Below, in pieces: positions 1 through 8,896 of a DNA stretch of 40,778 bases. This DNA is from Deltaproteobacteria bacterium (GTDB lineage Bacteria > Myxococcota_A > Polyangia > DRWM01 > JAAZOP01), in assembly GCA_016218765.1 (NCBI GenBank), contig JACRCZ010000048.1:1-40778 (forward strand), given 5' to 3'. Each line of letters starts with the position of its first letter. Position 1 is the stretch's first letter. Under the pieces are notes generated by a model, which saw nothing but the letters and a program-made list of their open reading frames with translations, searched no databases and was not told the origin of the DNA. The translations under genes were made by a program, and so were the position numbers.

Positions 1-2
1 CC

Positions 3-2285
3 GAGCCCGCGGCGCCGCCGGCTCCGGTGCACACCGCCGCGGTGTGCGCCGGCTCGGGCCACACGTGCTACCTCAAGGCGTCGGGCGAGGTGCTGTGCAC
101 GGGCGACAACATCGACGGGCAGCTCGGCGACGGCACGGCGACCAACCGCGGCCTGCCGACGCCCGTGGCGGACCTGGCCGGCGTGATGGAGATCGCCTGC
201 GGGGTCAACCACACGTGCGCGCGCCGCGAGGACGGCACGGTGATGTGCTGGGGCCAGAGCTGGCACGGCGAGCTGGGCTGCGGGTCGAAGGACCCGACCC
301 AGACGCCCGTGGCGGTCAAGGACCTCGCCGGCGCCAAGCAGCTCGCGCTCGGCTACGCCTTCTCCTGCGCCCTGCGCGACGACGGCAAGGTCGCGTGCTG
401 GGGCCTCGGCTCCGAGGGCCAGCTCGGGCGCGAGGCGCGCGAGTCGAGCGACGTCCCGGTGGAGATCGCGGGACTCGACGGCGTCGCGGAGCTCGCGGCG
501 GGCTACGCGCACGTCTGCGCCCGGAAGGCCTCGGGCGAGGTCTTGTGCTGGGGCCAGAGCGACGAGCGGCTGGGCCGCGGCGAGACGGCGGGGGCGGGCT
601 GGTCGCCGATGCCGGTGGCCAACCTCACGGGCGCGAAGATGATCGGCGCGGGCAACGACCACACCTGCGCGCTGACCGACGCGGGGCTCTCGTGCTGGGG
701 CGGCAACTACGCGGGCGAGCTGGGCAACGGCCAGAAGGGCTACGACCAGTCGTCCAAGGTGCCCGTGGCGGTCGCGGACGTGGGCGCCGGCGTGCAGCAG
801 CTCGCGCTGCGCGGCGACCATAGCTGCGTGCGGCTGGAATCGGGCGAGGTGAAGTGCTGGGGCGACTTCGGGCGCCTGGGCGTCAAGCTGGTCGACGTGG
901 CCGACGACGCGAGCGACGTGCAGAAGGCCGGCGCGCTGCGCGAGATGAGCGACGCCGCGTTCCTCGCGGTCGGCGAGTACCACGGCTGCATCATCCGCAA
1001 GAGCGGGCAGCTCGTCTGTTTCGGCAACGGCAACTACGGGGTCGCGTCGCGGGACTACGAGGCGGCGTACCAGGTGGTGGCGCCGGACATCGAGAAGCTC
1101 GTGGGGGAGGCGCCGGTACGCTACACGTTCGCGCCTTCGGCGGAGGCGACCTTGCGGCCGGTGCCGCACCTGTCGGCGGGCCACGAGTTCGTGTGCGGCG
1201 TGCGCGAGAGCGGGAAGATCTACTGCTTCGGCGGCGGCGGCACCGGCGAGCTGGGCTGCGGGTCCTCCCAGTACCGCGGCTCGGGCCAGGGCTGCGAGGT
1301 CGGCGGGATCAGCGACGGCGTGCAGGTCTCGGCCACGCTGACGCAGGCGTGCGCGCTGCGGGCGAACGGCCAGGTGGTCTGCTGGGGCGGGCTGGGCGGC
1401 ATCACCACGGGCCTGCCGATGCCGATCGGCGGCATCGCGAACGCGACGAAGATCGACATCGGCGGCACCGCGGGCTCGACCGAGGGCTGCGCGATCCTGG
1501 CCGACAAGACGGTCGCCTGCTGGGCGTCGTACCAGAACGCGGGGCTCCTGGCCGGGCAGACGTACGAGCCGCTGACCGGGATGGTGATTCCCGGCGTGAC
1601 CGACGCGGAGCAGATCGCCGTCGGCTACGACACCGCCTGCTACATCAATACCGCCGGCAAGGTCCTGTGCTGGGGCGACGCGTACCACGGCGCGCTGGGA
1701 CGGGACACCGAGGAGGACGCGCCCGCGCCGGTCGAGGTCCCGCGGCTGTCGCGGGCCACGCACATCGCGGGCAACGGCTACAACTTCTGCGTCGTGCACT
1801 CCGGCGGGAAGCTCACGTGCTGGGGCATGAACGACGAGGGGCAGATCGGGAACGGCAAGATGGACCCCGAGAAGCCGGTCGTCGCGACCGAGGTCCGCGG
1901 CGTGCGCGGTGCCGTCGCTTCCGTGGTCGGCTCGGGCACGACGTGCGCGCTGCTGGAGAGTGGCGAGGCGATGTGCTGGGGTTCGAACCCGTGGAACGAG
2001 TGCGGGATCAACGACTCGGAGAGCGACGCCATCCTGAAGCCGTCGCAGGTGCTGCGCACGCAGGACCCGACGGTCGGCGCGTGGGGTCCGTTCGCGGGAC
2101 TGGCGACGGGGCTGCGCTTCGGCTGTGCGGTCCACGCCGACGGCAACGTCTCGTGCTGGGGCGACACGCCGATCACGGCATCCGACAGCATCCTCGGCAT
2201 CGGCTCCACCCGTTCCGGCTTCCCCGTCCCCGCGCCCGGCATCACGTTCCCGCCGCCCGCCACCGAGCTCGTCCCCGCCACGTAG
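3..2285 (+). CDS. RCC1-repeat protein, 5' truncated by the window edge
   Basis: The frame is open to the window edge (upstream codons read E-P-A-A-P-P-A-P), so the GTG at 27 is probably internal and the true N-terminus, likely with a secretion signal, is missing. The visible 760 or so residues are a run of about 50-residue units, each with a 'H/S-x-C' strand followed by 'V-x-CWG' and 'G-x-LG', the hallmark of RCC1 (regulator of chromosome condensation) blades. Such repeats form seven-bladed beta propellers; there are enough units here for roughly two. In bacteria these are usually secreted or surface proteins with protein-binding roles, not GTPase regulators. The regular cysteine pairs (one before and one in each CWG) could form disulfides, supporting an extracytoplasmic place. 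It stops 113 bases before the ABC ATPase gene. The specific function is unknown. Confidence 0.9.
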   Translation, partial: EPAAPPAPVHTAAVCAGSGHTCYLKASGEVLCTGDNIDGQLGDGTATNRGLPTPVADLAGVMEIACGVNHTCARREDGTVMCWGQSWHGELGCGSKDPTQTPVAVKDLAGAKQLALGYAFSCALRDDGKVACWGLGSEGQLGREARESSDVPVEIAGLDGVAELAAGYAHVCARKASGEVLCWGQSDERLGRGETAGAGWSPMPVANLTGAKMIGAGNDHTCALTDAGLSCWGGNYAGELGNGQKGYDQSSKVPVAVADVGAGVQQLALRGDHSCVRLESGEVKCWGDFGRLGVKLVDVADDASDVQKAGALREMSDAAFLAVGEYHGCIIRKSGQLVCFGNGNYGVASRDYEAAYQVVAPDIEKLVGEAPVRYTFAPSAEATLRPVPHLSAGHEFVCGVRESGKIYCFGGGGTGELGCGSSQYRGSGQGCEVGGISDGVQVSATLTQACALRANGQVVCWGGLGGITTGLPMPIGGIANATKIDIGGTAGSTEGCAILADKTVACWASYQNAGLLAGQTYEPLTGMVIPGVTDAEQIAVGYDTACYINTAGKVLCWGDAYHGALGRDTEEDAPAPVEVPRLSRATHIAGNGYNFCVVHSGGKLTCWGMNDEGQIGNGKMDPEKPVVATEVRGVRGAVASVVGSGTTCALLESGEAMCWGSNPWNECGINDSESDAILKPSQVLRTQDPTVGAWGPFAGLATGLRFGCAVHADGNVSCWGDTPITASDSILGIGSTRSGFPVPAPGITFPPPATELVPAT

Positions 2286-2292
2286 CGCGCGG

Positions 2293-2338
2293 TTCTCGGT
2301 CGTAGGTTTTCGACTCTCGGTCCTCGGTCCTCGGTTCG
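2293..2338. repeat. Imperfect TCGGTC(C) short tandem repeat
   Basis: The short spacer after the RCC1 gene contains several near-copies of a TCTCGGTC/TCCTCGGTC unit, interrupted by GTAGGTTTTCGAC. It is non-coding and lies between the stop at 2285 and the GTG start at 2399. It resembles slippage-prone simple sequence; no hairpin with a T-run is evident. Confidence 0.5.
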
Positions 2339-2398
2339 GCGCACGAACCGCGTTGACTCCGCGCCTCCATCGCGCTTCGATGCTGCCCGGAGGCGCGC

Positions 2399-3202
2399 GT
2401 GATCGTCACGGATGCCCTGTCGAAGAGCTACGGAGAGTTCAAGGCGGTCCACGAGCTGGGGCTGACGGTGGAGCGGGGGGAGCTGTTCGGGTTCCTCGGG
2501 CCCAACGGCGCGGGGAAGACCACCACCATCCGCATGCTCATGGGCATCCTCGTGCCCAGCGGCGGACGCGCGACCGTCGATGGGTTCGACTGCCAGCGCG
2601 AGCGCGTGGAGGTCGCGCGCCGCGTCGGCTACGTGCCGGACACGCCGACCTTCTACGACTTCCTGCGCGGCCGCGAGATCCTGGAATTCGTGGCCGAGAT
2701 GCACGGCCTCCCACGGCCCGAGGCCCGCGCGCGCGCCGCGACCCTCCTCGGCGAGCTGTCCCTCGGCGAGGCGGCCGAGGAGTACGCGGTCAACTACTCG
2801 GCGGGCATGAAGAAGAAGCTCGGCCTGGCCTGCGCCCTGGTCCACGACCCGCCCGTCCTCATCCTGGACGAGCCGACCAACGGCCTCGATCCCCGCGCGG
2901 CACGCGAGGTCCAGGACCGCTTGCGCGCCGGCGCCGCCGCCGGCAAGACCGTGTTCCTCTCCACCCACCTCCTCCACATGGCCGAACGCCTCTGCTCCCG
3001 CATCGGCATCATCGACGGCGGACGCCTCGTCGCCGCCGGAACCCTCGAAGAGCTGCGCACGAAACTCTCCCCCGGCGGCTCCCTGGAGGAAGTCTTCCTC
3101 AAGGTCACCGACCCCGATCGTCCCGACCCCGCGTCCGCCGACCGCCCGCCGCCGACCGCCGACCCCGCGTCCCCCGACCGGCCCACGGGATCCCGCACGT
3201 GA
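2399..3202 (+). CDS. ABC transporter ATP-binding protein
   Basis: The product (267 residues) is the cytoplasmic ATPase of an ABC-2-type exporter. Visible motifs are the Walker A GPNGAGKT (residues 34-41), an ABC signature SAGMKKKL in place of LSGGQ (about 133-140), the Walker B run PVLILDEP (about 152-159) with D-loop NGLD, and the switch histidine in LSTHLLH. It starts with GTG preceded by GGAGG. The GTG of the following permease overlaps its TGA (GTGA), so the two are translationally coupled and form one transporter. The last ~33 residues are a proline/aspartate low-complexity tail encoded by a CCGACC-type repeat, probably not part of the fold. The substrate cannot be deduced; NatA-like and drug or polysaccharide exporters have similar sequences. 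Confidence 0.93.
   Translation: MIVTDALSKSYGEFKAVHELGLTVERGELFGFLGPNGAGKTTTIRMLMGILVPSGGRATVDGFDCQRERVEVARRVGYVPDTPTFYDFLRGREILEFVAEMHGLPRPEARARAATLLGELSLGEAAEEYAVNYSAGMKKKLGLACALVHDPPVLILDEPTNGLDPRAAREVQDRLRAGAAAGKTVFLSTHLLHMAERLCSRIGIIDGGRLVAAGTLEELRTKLSPGGSLEEVFLKVTDPDRPDPASADRPPPTADPASPDRPTGSRT
3108..3184 (+). repeat. CCGACC-rich low-complexity tract within the ATPase tail
   Basis: The 3' end of the ABC ATPase gene is built from near-repeats of CCGACC / CCCGCGTCC units that encode a D/R/P/A-rich tail. The composition differs sharply from the rest of the gene and parallels the TCGGTCC tract at 2293-2338. Confidence 0.5.
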
Positions 3203-5478
3203 CGAAGCCACCGTCGGCCCTGCGCGCCGGCTGGCTGCTCGTGCGCCTCCGGCTGCGGCGCGCCGCGAACCAGGCCGGTTCGATCTTCCAGCGCAAGAAG
3301 GCCGCGGGGGGCAAGCGCGCCGCCACGGCCCCCAAACGCGGCCCCGGCTTCTTGGGCGCCGCCGTGCTCTACGGCCTCATGCTCTGGGGCTTCTTCGGCT
3401 TCTGCAGCGCCGCCCTCGCCTCGCTCCACCAGCAGCTCGGCCACGGCCACGCCTGGCTCGTCGCCGTCCAGATCCAGACCGGGTTCCTGCTCCTGGCCAC
3501 GATCGTGCTCGGCATCGGCTCGCGCGAGCTGTCCCGCCCCGAGTGGGATCTCGAATGGCTGGTCACCCTGCCCCTCTCGCTGCGCGGACTCCTCGGGGTG
3601 CGCATCGTCGAGCGCACCGTCGTGAACGCCAGCGGCTGGCTGGCGCTCTGGACCTTCCTCACGACGCTGGCGAAGCGGCAGGGGTTCGGAGCCGCGTCGC
3701 CGCTGGCCGGGATGGCCGGGACGCTGCCGCTCCTGCTGATCTCGGGGGTGGTCCGCACGGTCTTCGACACGGGGCTGCGGGTGGTGTTGCGGTCGGGGAG
3801 CCTGCGGAACCTGCAGGCGCTGCTCTCGATCGCGGGACTCCTGGCGTTCTGGCTCGCGCTGTTCGCCCCCAGCGGGTCGAGCTTGCTGGCCGACGCGGCG
3901 GATGCGGCGCCGTCGTGGGTCGAGTGGCTGCCGAGCAGCCTGGCGGTGCGGGCGCTGGCGGGGAGCGGCGGCGCCGCGTGGACGGCCGCGGGGGTCCTGG
4001 CCGCCGAGACGGGGCTCGTGCTCGCGGCGGGCGCGCTTCTCCTGCGCCGGCTGCTCCGGAGCGGGGTGGTGGCGGCCGGCTCGCGCGAGTCCGTGCGCAC
4101 CGCCGTGGGCCGGGGGTCCTCCGGCTCCGCGGCGGGGGCGTCCGCGGCGGTGGTGGTGCGCGTGCGGCGCTGGATTTCGCCGCTTCAGGGGCGGGAGCTG
4201 CGCCTGTTGGCGCGCGACCGTGCGTTCCTGGTGCAGACGCTCATCCTGCCGTTGTTGATCGTCGGCATGCAGTTCGTGCTCAACTCGCGCGCCGGGTCGG
4301 CGGCGGCGGTCTTCGGTGCGCCGCAGCACCTGGCGGCCGTCGCGTTCGGCGCGGCGGCGTACATGCTGATGTTCTCGGCGTTCCAGACGTTGAACGCCGA
4401 GGGTCCGGCGTTGTGGCTGTTGTTCAGCTTCCCCCGGCCGCTGGACGCGATGGTGCGGGACAAGGCGCGGCTGTGGGGGGTGATCGCCACGTCCATCGCC
4501 GCGGCGGTGCTGGTCATCGGCGCCGTCACCGCCCGCGCTCCGCTCGCCGCGACCGTCGTTCCGGCGGCGATCGTCCTGGCCGGCATCCCGATCTACGCCA
4601 CGATCGCCACGTCGCTCGGCGTCTTCGCCTGCAACCCGCTGGCCACCGACGTCCGGCGGCGGGTGCGTCCGGACTACCTGTACCTCTACATGCTGCTGGC
4701 GTCATTCTACGCCTTTGCGATCTACACCCCCGACCTCTGGCCGCGCGTGGTGCTGGTGGTGCTCTCGCTGCTCCTGGCGCTGGCGTTGTGGCAGAAGGCG
4801 AAGGACCGGCTGCCGCTGCTCCTGGACCCGGGTGCGGTCGCGCGCAGCGAGGTCTCGCTGTCGGACGGGCTGATCGCGGCGATGCTGTTCTTCGTGCTCC
4901 AGGGCGTGGTGGCGTTGATGGCGCTGTCCGCGGGAGCGGAGCCCGGCGCGTCGACCGCGCTGGTGATCTTCACGCTTGCCGGCGCGCTCACGTGGGGCCT
5001 GGTGCGCTACGTGATGTGGCGGCACAAGACGACGGGGGTGCCGGCGTTCCTCGGTGCGGGTGCGGGTCGTGCGGTCTTCTGGGGGCTGGCGGGGGGCGCG
5101 GCGGCGATCCTGGCGGGCCTGGCGTATGTCTGGATCCTGCCGCGCACGCCCTGGTTTCCGGAGGACGCGGCGCCGCTGTTGCGGGTCGCGCCGGGAATCG
5201 ACCCGGCGCTGGCGGTGCTGGCAGTGGCGGGGGCGCCGATCTTCGAGGAGTGGATCTTTCGCGGGCTCGTGTTCGGCGGCCTGCGCCGGTCGTACGGGCC
5301 GTGGCGCGCGGCGCTGGCGAGCGCGGCGATCTTCGCGGTGATGCACCCGCCGCTGGCCGTCGTTCCGGTGTTCCTGGTCGGCCTCTGTGCGGCGGCCGCC
5401 TACCAGCGCGCCGGGATCCTGCTGGCCCCGGTGCTGGTTCACGCGCTGTACAACGGGGCGCTGCTGGCGCTGGGGTAA
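3199..5478 (+). CDS. ABC transporter permease fused to a CPBP intramembrane protease
   Basis: The product is 759 residues when started at the GTG that overlaps the ATPase stop codon. The N-terminal part (about residues 50-600) is a polytopic membrane region typical of ABC-2-type permeases, with many hydrophobic helices separated by short charged loops. The C-terminal ~150 residues carry the CPBP (CAAX protease and bacteriocin-processing, 'Abi') motifs: EEWIFRG with Glu683/Glu684, a histidine in MHPP (about 716) and H748-ALYN752. These are the glutamate, histidine and asparagine signatures of the family's catalytic site. It should work in the inner membrane with the upstream ATPase. The fusion suggests a transporter that also processes a peptide or protein, but the substrate is not shown. 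Permease/CPBP fusions are known in other phyla, so this is uncommon rather than unique. Confidence 0.85.
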   Translation: MTKPPSALRAGWLLVRLRLRRAANQAGSIFQRKKAAGGKRAATAPKRGPGFLGAAVLYGLMLWGFFGFCSAALASLHQQLGHGHAWLVAVQIQTGFLLLATIVLGIGSRELSRPEWDLEWLVTLPLSLRGLLGVRIVERTVVNASGWLALWTFLTTLAKRQGFGAASPLAGMAGTLPLLLISGVVRTVFDTGLRVVLRSGSLRNLQALLSIAGLLAFWLALFAPSGSSLLADAADAAPSWVEWLPSSLAVRALAGSGGAAWTAAGVLAAETGLVLAAGALLLRRLLRSGVVAAGSRESVRTAVGRGSSGSAAGASAAVVVRVRRWISPLQGRELRLLARDRAFLVQTLILPLLIVGMQFVLNSRAGSAAAVFGAPQHLAAVAFGAAAYMLMFSAFQTLNAEGPALWLLFSFPRPLDAMVRDKARLWGVIATSIAAAVLVIGAVTARAPLAATVVPAAIVLAGIPIYATIATSLGVFACNPLATDVRRRVRPDYLYLYMLLASFYAFAIYTPDLWPRVVLVVLSLLLALALWQKAKDRLPLLLDPGAVARSEVSLSDGLIAAMLFFVLQGVVALMALSAGAEPGASTALVIFTLAGALTWGLVRYVMWRHKTTGVPAFLGAGAGRAVFWGLAGGAAAILAGLAYVWILPRTPWFPEDAAPLLRVAPGIDPALAVLAVAGAPIFEEWIFRGLVFGGLRRSYGPWRAALASAAIFAVMHPPLAVVPVFLVGLCAAAAYQRAGILLAPVLVHALYNGALLALG

Positions 5479-5569
5479 GGCGCCGCGCGTCGCGGACCGA
5501 CTCTCGGAACCCGGCGATTCCCTGGACTGCGGCGATGGAGCCGGACGCGAGCGGTTCCGGGGGCGTTCG

Positions 5570-7279
5570 TCACGGCTCGCGGCGGGAGCTGAGGTCGGCG
5601 CAGTACGAGGTCATGAGGAGGAGGATGTCGTCCAGCTCCTGGTCGTCGAGGATGTCGGCCGCCGTGCGCACCTCGGCCCTCACCCGGTCGCATTCGGCTC
5701 TTGCGGCGGCGTAGCCGCTGTAGCGCAGCAGGTCGTAGATGCTCTTCAGGCCTTCGGCGTAGACGACGATGGCATTGCCCTTGTAGAGCTGCATCCGCGA
5801 GCCGGCCTGCAGCGCCTCCAGGGAGGTGTCGACGGCGTCCGTTTGGCGGGCGTGGGTCTGGAGGCTGGTGTATTCGGCGACGACGCGGATCGGGTCCTCG
5901 TCGGCGAGTCCCGGGCAGCGGTAGAGGTACTGGTGGAAGATCATCGCGTCGTTGGGCGCGAGGTGCTGCGGGTCCACCTCCTCCGGATCGGTGGAGATCT
6001 CCTCGCCGTGGAACTCCTGCATGCGGAGCTGGGGCGGCAGGGTCAGCTCGACCCGCACGTCCGCCACCGCGAGCTCCATGTTCGCGTAGAAGTGGTCGAC
6101 GAACTGGCGTCGTGCCTCCGCGGTGGAATCGATGAAGACGTAGGCGCCCTTGCCGAGGTCGGTCACGGTGTCCATGAGGGTGTCGTCGTAGCCGTTCCCG
6201 GTACCGACGCCGACGAGGTAGATCCCGTCCTCTTCGGCGCCCTCGGCGTGCCGCGCGATGAGCGGCGGGGACGTCACGCCCACGTTCGCCTGGCCGTCGC
6301 TGATCAGGACGACGCGGTTGAGGGTGCCGGGCCGGCGGTTGGCCACGGCCAGCTCGTAGGCCAGATCCAGGCCGGCGTCGAGGTTCGTCCGTCCGCCGCT
6401 GACCAGCGCGTCGGCCACGGCGAGGAGGGTCGCGTCGTCCGGGCCCGACACGGGGTGGGAGTCGAGCGCCACCGTACGGGAGTCGTTCCAGGTGACGACG
6501 GAGACGGTGTCGCCGAACCGCAGGCTGGAGGCGAGCGCGCGCACGACGGCCTTCTCGTACTCGAGTGGCGTGCCGGCCATCGAGCCGGAGGTGTCCAGGC
6601 TGAGCGTCAGGGACAGGCGGCGCCGCGTCTCGTCGGTCTGCTCGTGCCCCTGCACGCCGATCTGGAACGCCACACGTCCGTCGTCCCCGGGGAGGTCCAA
6701 GAGCTGGGGCACGACGTTGACGTGGCCCCGTGCGGGGAAGTCGTAGCGGACGTCGTAGTAGTTGAGGAACTCCCAGGTGCGGACGAGCGAGGCGGGCACG
6801 AGGTTCCCGCTGCGGATGAGCCACCGTGCGATCACGGGCGAGGCCTGGGAGTTCGAGTCGTCGGCGGAGAGGTAGTAGACTTGCGGTTCCTCGATGACGG
6901 GGGCGCAGACGTCCAGGAGCACGGAGTCGCCGACGTCCGGCACGTCTTCCACGGCTTCGGGGGACGCCTCGTACGCTTCCCAGGTGTCGGCGGCCGACTC
7001 GGCGGCGGTGCCGTCGTCGGCGCCGCCGTCGGGGCTGGAGTCGGGGTCCCAGGACTCCCAGCTACTGTCCGCGCGGGCATCCCCGTCCGCGTCGGCGTCC
7101 GCGCCCACGCGGTCCGGCGACCCCTCGGACGACGCGTCGGCCGAGCCGTCGCTGCGCACGTCGGGCCAGCCGTGACCATCGGCCGTGTAGTTGTCGTCCG
7201 AGCCTTCCGACATGCAGGCGAGCACGGCGGCGAGCGCCGCGGCTCCGAGGCAGGCCCATCGCGCCAGTGTCCGTCCCAT
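5570..7279 (-). CDS. YfbK-like von Willebrand factor A lipoprotein
   Basis: The 569-residue product starts at an ATG preceded by GGGAGGGAACG. The N-terminus is a lipoprotein signal (hydrophobic run, then V-L-A-C with Cys22), followed by a ~90-residue D/S/G/A-rich linker. A segment with WEFLNYYDV matches the conserved 'EELINYF' region before the vWA domain of YfbK-type proteins. The vWA domain has the complete metal-ion-dependent adhesion site: DTSGS (about 227-231), Thr in GGRTNL, and Asp in ISDGQ (about 326). The C-terminal ~200 residues match the region that follows vWA in this family. It is therefore a membrane-anchored, divalent-metal-dependent adhesion or assembly protein on the cell surface; the partner is unknown. 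It stands alone between the porin gene and the convergent permease gene. Confidence 0.88.
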   Translation of the reverse strand: MGRTLARWACLGAAALAAVLACMSEGSDDNYTADGHGWPDVRSDGSADASSEGSPDRVGADADADGDARADSSWESWDPDSSPDGGADDGTAAESAADTWEAYEASPEAVEDVPDVGDSVLLDVCAPVIEEPQVYYLSADDSNSQASPVIARWLIRSGNLVPASLVRTWEFLNYYDVRYDFPARGHVNVVPQLLDLPGDDGRVAFQIGVQGHEQTDETRRRLSLTLSLDTSGSMAGTPLEYEKAVVRALASSLRFGDTVSVVTWNDSRTVALDSHPVSGPDDATLLAVADALVSGGRTNLDAGLDLAYELAVANRRPGTLNRVVLISDGQANVGVTSPPLIARHAEGAEEDGIYLVGVGTGNGYDDTLMDTVTDLGKGAYVFIDSTAEARRQFVDHFYANMELAVADVRVELTLPPQLRMQEFHGEEISTDPEEVDPQHLAPNDAMIFHQYLYRCPGLADEDPIRVVAEYTSLQTHARQTDAVDTSLEALQAGSRMQLYKGNAIVVYAEGLKSIYDLLRYSGYAAARAECDRVRAEVRTAADILDDQELDDILLLMTSYCADLSSRREP

Positions 7280-7341
7280 CGTTCCCTCCCCCTGGCGTCA
7301 TGCCGCGCCAGGCCGGCCCGCGTGCGAAATCCGACGTCAGT

Positions 7342-7388
7342 ATGCCGTGGGCATGCCAATCCGCGGACCGCGGAATTCCACGCGGAAT
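7342..7388. repeat. Three consecutive short inverted repeats
   Basis: The spacer between the porin-like gene and the vWA lipoprotein gene carries three adjacent perfect inverted repeats: ATGCC/GGCAT (7342-7354), TCCGCGG/CCGCGGA (7360-7374) and ATTCC/GGAAT (7375-7388). On the minus strand they lie 64 or more bases after the porin stop codon and 63 or more bases before the vWA start. They may form a transcript-end structure for the metal-uptake operon or an operator for the vWA gene. There is no T-run, so a classical intrinsic terminator is not shown. Confidence 0.4.
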
Positions 7389-7451
7389 CATGAAGGCGTG
7401 CGTGCCACGATGTGCCGCGCCGCGCAGATCTTCGGACGGGCCGGTCTCCGG

Positions 7452-8882
7452 TCAGAACGGATGTGCGCCGTGCGCGCCCACCACCAGACCGGCCTGCACG
7501 AACACCTCGCCGACCCACTCCGGACCCGACCACGCCTCGCCGTGCGGGTGCGAGAGCGTGCCCTGCAGCCGCAGCAGCGAGAACTCCGTCGGGAAGAACG
7601 TGACCGACATCGTGCCGCGCTCCTCCCCCATGTCCACCGCCGGGCCGGTCATCGTCGCGCCGCGCACGAGATCCCCCTCGGCCGCGTCGCCTCGGAACGC
7701 CATCTTCCACTGCTGCGCCAGCCGCAGTGCGGCCTCGCCCGAGATCGCCCAGTCGGCCAGCCGGTTGGCCGGGAACTGCCGTTGCCGGAAGGCGCCCTCG
7801 AACGTGAGGTCGAATTCGAAGTGCGACGAGCCCTGCGTCGGCTTGTGGCGCAGGAAGAGGTCGCCGCCGAAGACCTCGCTGCGAGTCCCCGCCCCCTGGC
7901 CCGACGGTCCGGTGAGCGCGCTCGCGCCGAGCAGCAGCGACCAGGAGTCGCTCAGCGGCAGGAACGTCTCGAGCCGCCCGAGATACAGGAAGTCGTCGTC
8001 TTCGTCCGCCCCGAACGTCGCCTCGTCCGGGCTGCTCCCCGGCTGCGGCACGTCGGGCATCGATGCCGAGGCGTACGCCTTGAGGTAGAACGGCAGCGGG
8101 GCCAGCCAGCTCAGCTCCAGCCCCGGGCTGCGCAACCCCTCCCCGGAGAAGAACCGCTGCGACGGCAGCGGCGCGTCGACGAACTCCCATGCATGCGGGT
8201 GCGTCGGGTTCGTCCGCCCGAACGGCGCCAACATCTGCCCCAGGCGCACCTTCAGCCCGCCCGGCAGCCGCAGCGTCTCCGCGTACACCTCCTCGGTCTC
8301 GAAAAACGTCAGACCGAAGACGAAGTATCCCTTGAGGTGGAAGTAGGGGTCGACCGCGGCTTCCACCGCGAACTCCGCTTCCTGCACGTGGATCCCGTTC
8401 TCGGTCGGCACGTGGCCGCCTCGCGCCACGTGCGTCTCGTCGGTGAAGTACGACCCCGCGACGTTGACGACCAGGCTGATCGCGGGGTTCATGAGGTTCG
8501 AGGCGCCCAGCGTCCCGCCCGACCGGCTGTCGGCGCCGCCGCCGGGCGAGAGATACGCGGGGTCGGCGGCCGTCTCGCCCGTGATCGCCGCCTCGTCGGC
8601 CCGCAGCTCCGCCGCCAGCTCCGGACCGATCAGCTCCGACAGCTCGTCGTCCGCGGGGGGCTCGGCGGTCGTCCCTTCGACGGGCTCAGGCCGAGCGGGG
8701 CGCGGGTCGGCGGCCGGCTCCCCCACCCTCTCGACCGCAGGTTCCGCCGGCGGCGGAGCCCCCCCGGGCCGCGCCCGGGCCGCGTGCGGTGCGAGCAGCG
8801 CGAGCGACAGCACGATGCGGCAGGCACGGAAGGACAGGACCGCGTCGGGCGCGGCGCGCCGCGCCGCAGCAGGAATGCACAT
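7452..8882 (-). CDS. Outer-membrane porin-like protein of the metal-uptake cluster
   Basis: The product has 476 residues from the ATG at 8882, chosen because GGAG lies just upstream and it leaves a 14-base gap to the upstream gene; an in-frame GTG further upstream would overlap that gene. The N-terminus is a signal peptide (hydrophobic LSLALLAPHAARA) followed by a P/A/E-rich linker of ~90 residues. The remainder alternates hydrophobic and polar residues, with frequent aromatic-capped strands such as FYLKAYA and WSLLLGAS, as in a 16-18-strand beta-barrel, and ends on aromatic Phe. It is the last gene of the cluster that begins with the ZnuC-like ATPase, so metal passage across the outer membrane is a reasonable inference. 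No exact family is recognised. The linker contains a dispersed repeat (8673-8698). Confidence 0.75.
   Translation of the reverse strand: MCIPAAARRAAPDAVLSFRACRIVLSLALLAPHAARARPGGAPPPAEPAVERVGEPAADPRPARPEPVEGTTAEPPADDELSELIGPELAAELRADEAAITGETAADPAYLSPGGGADSRSGGTLGASNLMNPAISLVVNVAGSYFTDETHVARGGHVPTENGIHVQEAEFAVEAAVDPYFHLKGYFVFGLTFFETEEVYAETLRLPGGLKVRLGQMLAPFGRTNPTHPHAWEFVDAPLPSQRFFSGEGLRSPGLELSWLAPLPFYLKAYASASMPDVPQPGSSPDEATFGADEDDDFLYLGRLETFLPLSDSWSLLLGASALTGPSGQGAGTRSEVFGGDLFLRHKPTQGSSHFEFDLTFEGAFRQRQFPANRLADWAISGEAALRLAQQWKMAFRGDAAEGDLVRGATMTGPAVDMGEERGTMSVTFFPTEFSLLRLQGTLSHPHGEAWSGPEWVGEVFVQAGLVVGAHGAHPF
8673..8698 (-). repeat. Dispersed CCCTTCGAC...GCTCAGG element inside a coding region
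   Basis: This stretch reads CCCTTCGAC-GG-GCTCAGG followed by CCGAGCGG on the plus strand. The same outer words, CCCTTCGAC and GCTCAGG, occur in reverse orientation at 19295-19323. Here it is read in frame in the porin-like gene and encodes the P-E-P-V-E-G segment of its N-terminal linker. Confidence 0.55.
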
Positions 8883-8896
8883 CTCGCCCTCCCCGC

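Noticed and set aside
5387..7393. A 668-residue plus-strand open frame across the YfbK-like gene
   Set aside because: It is the antisense of the well-supported vWA lipoprotein and shows only low-complexity V/G/R/H content.
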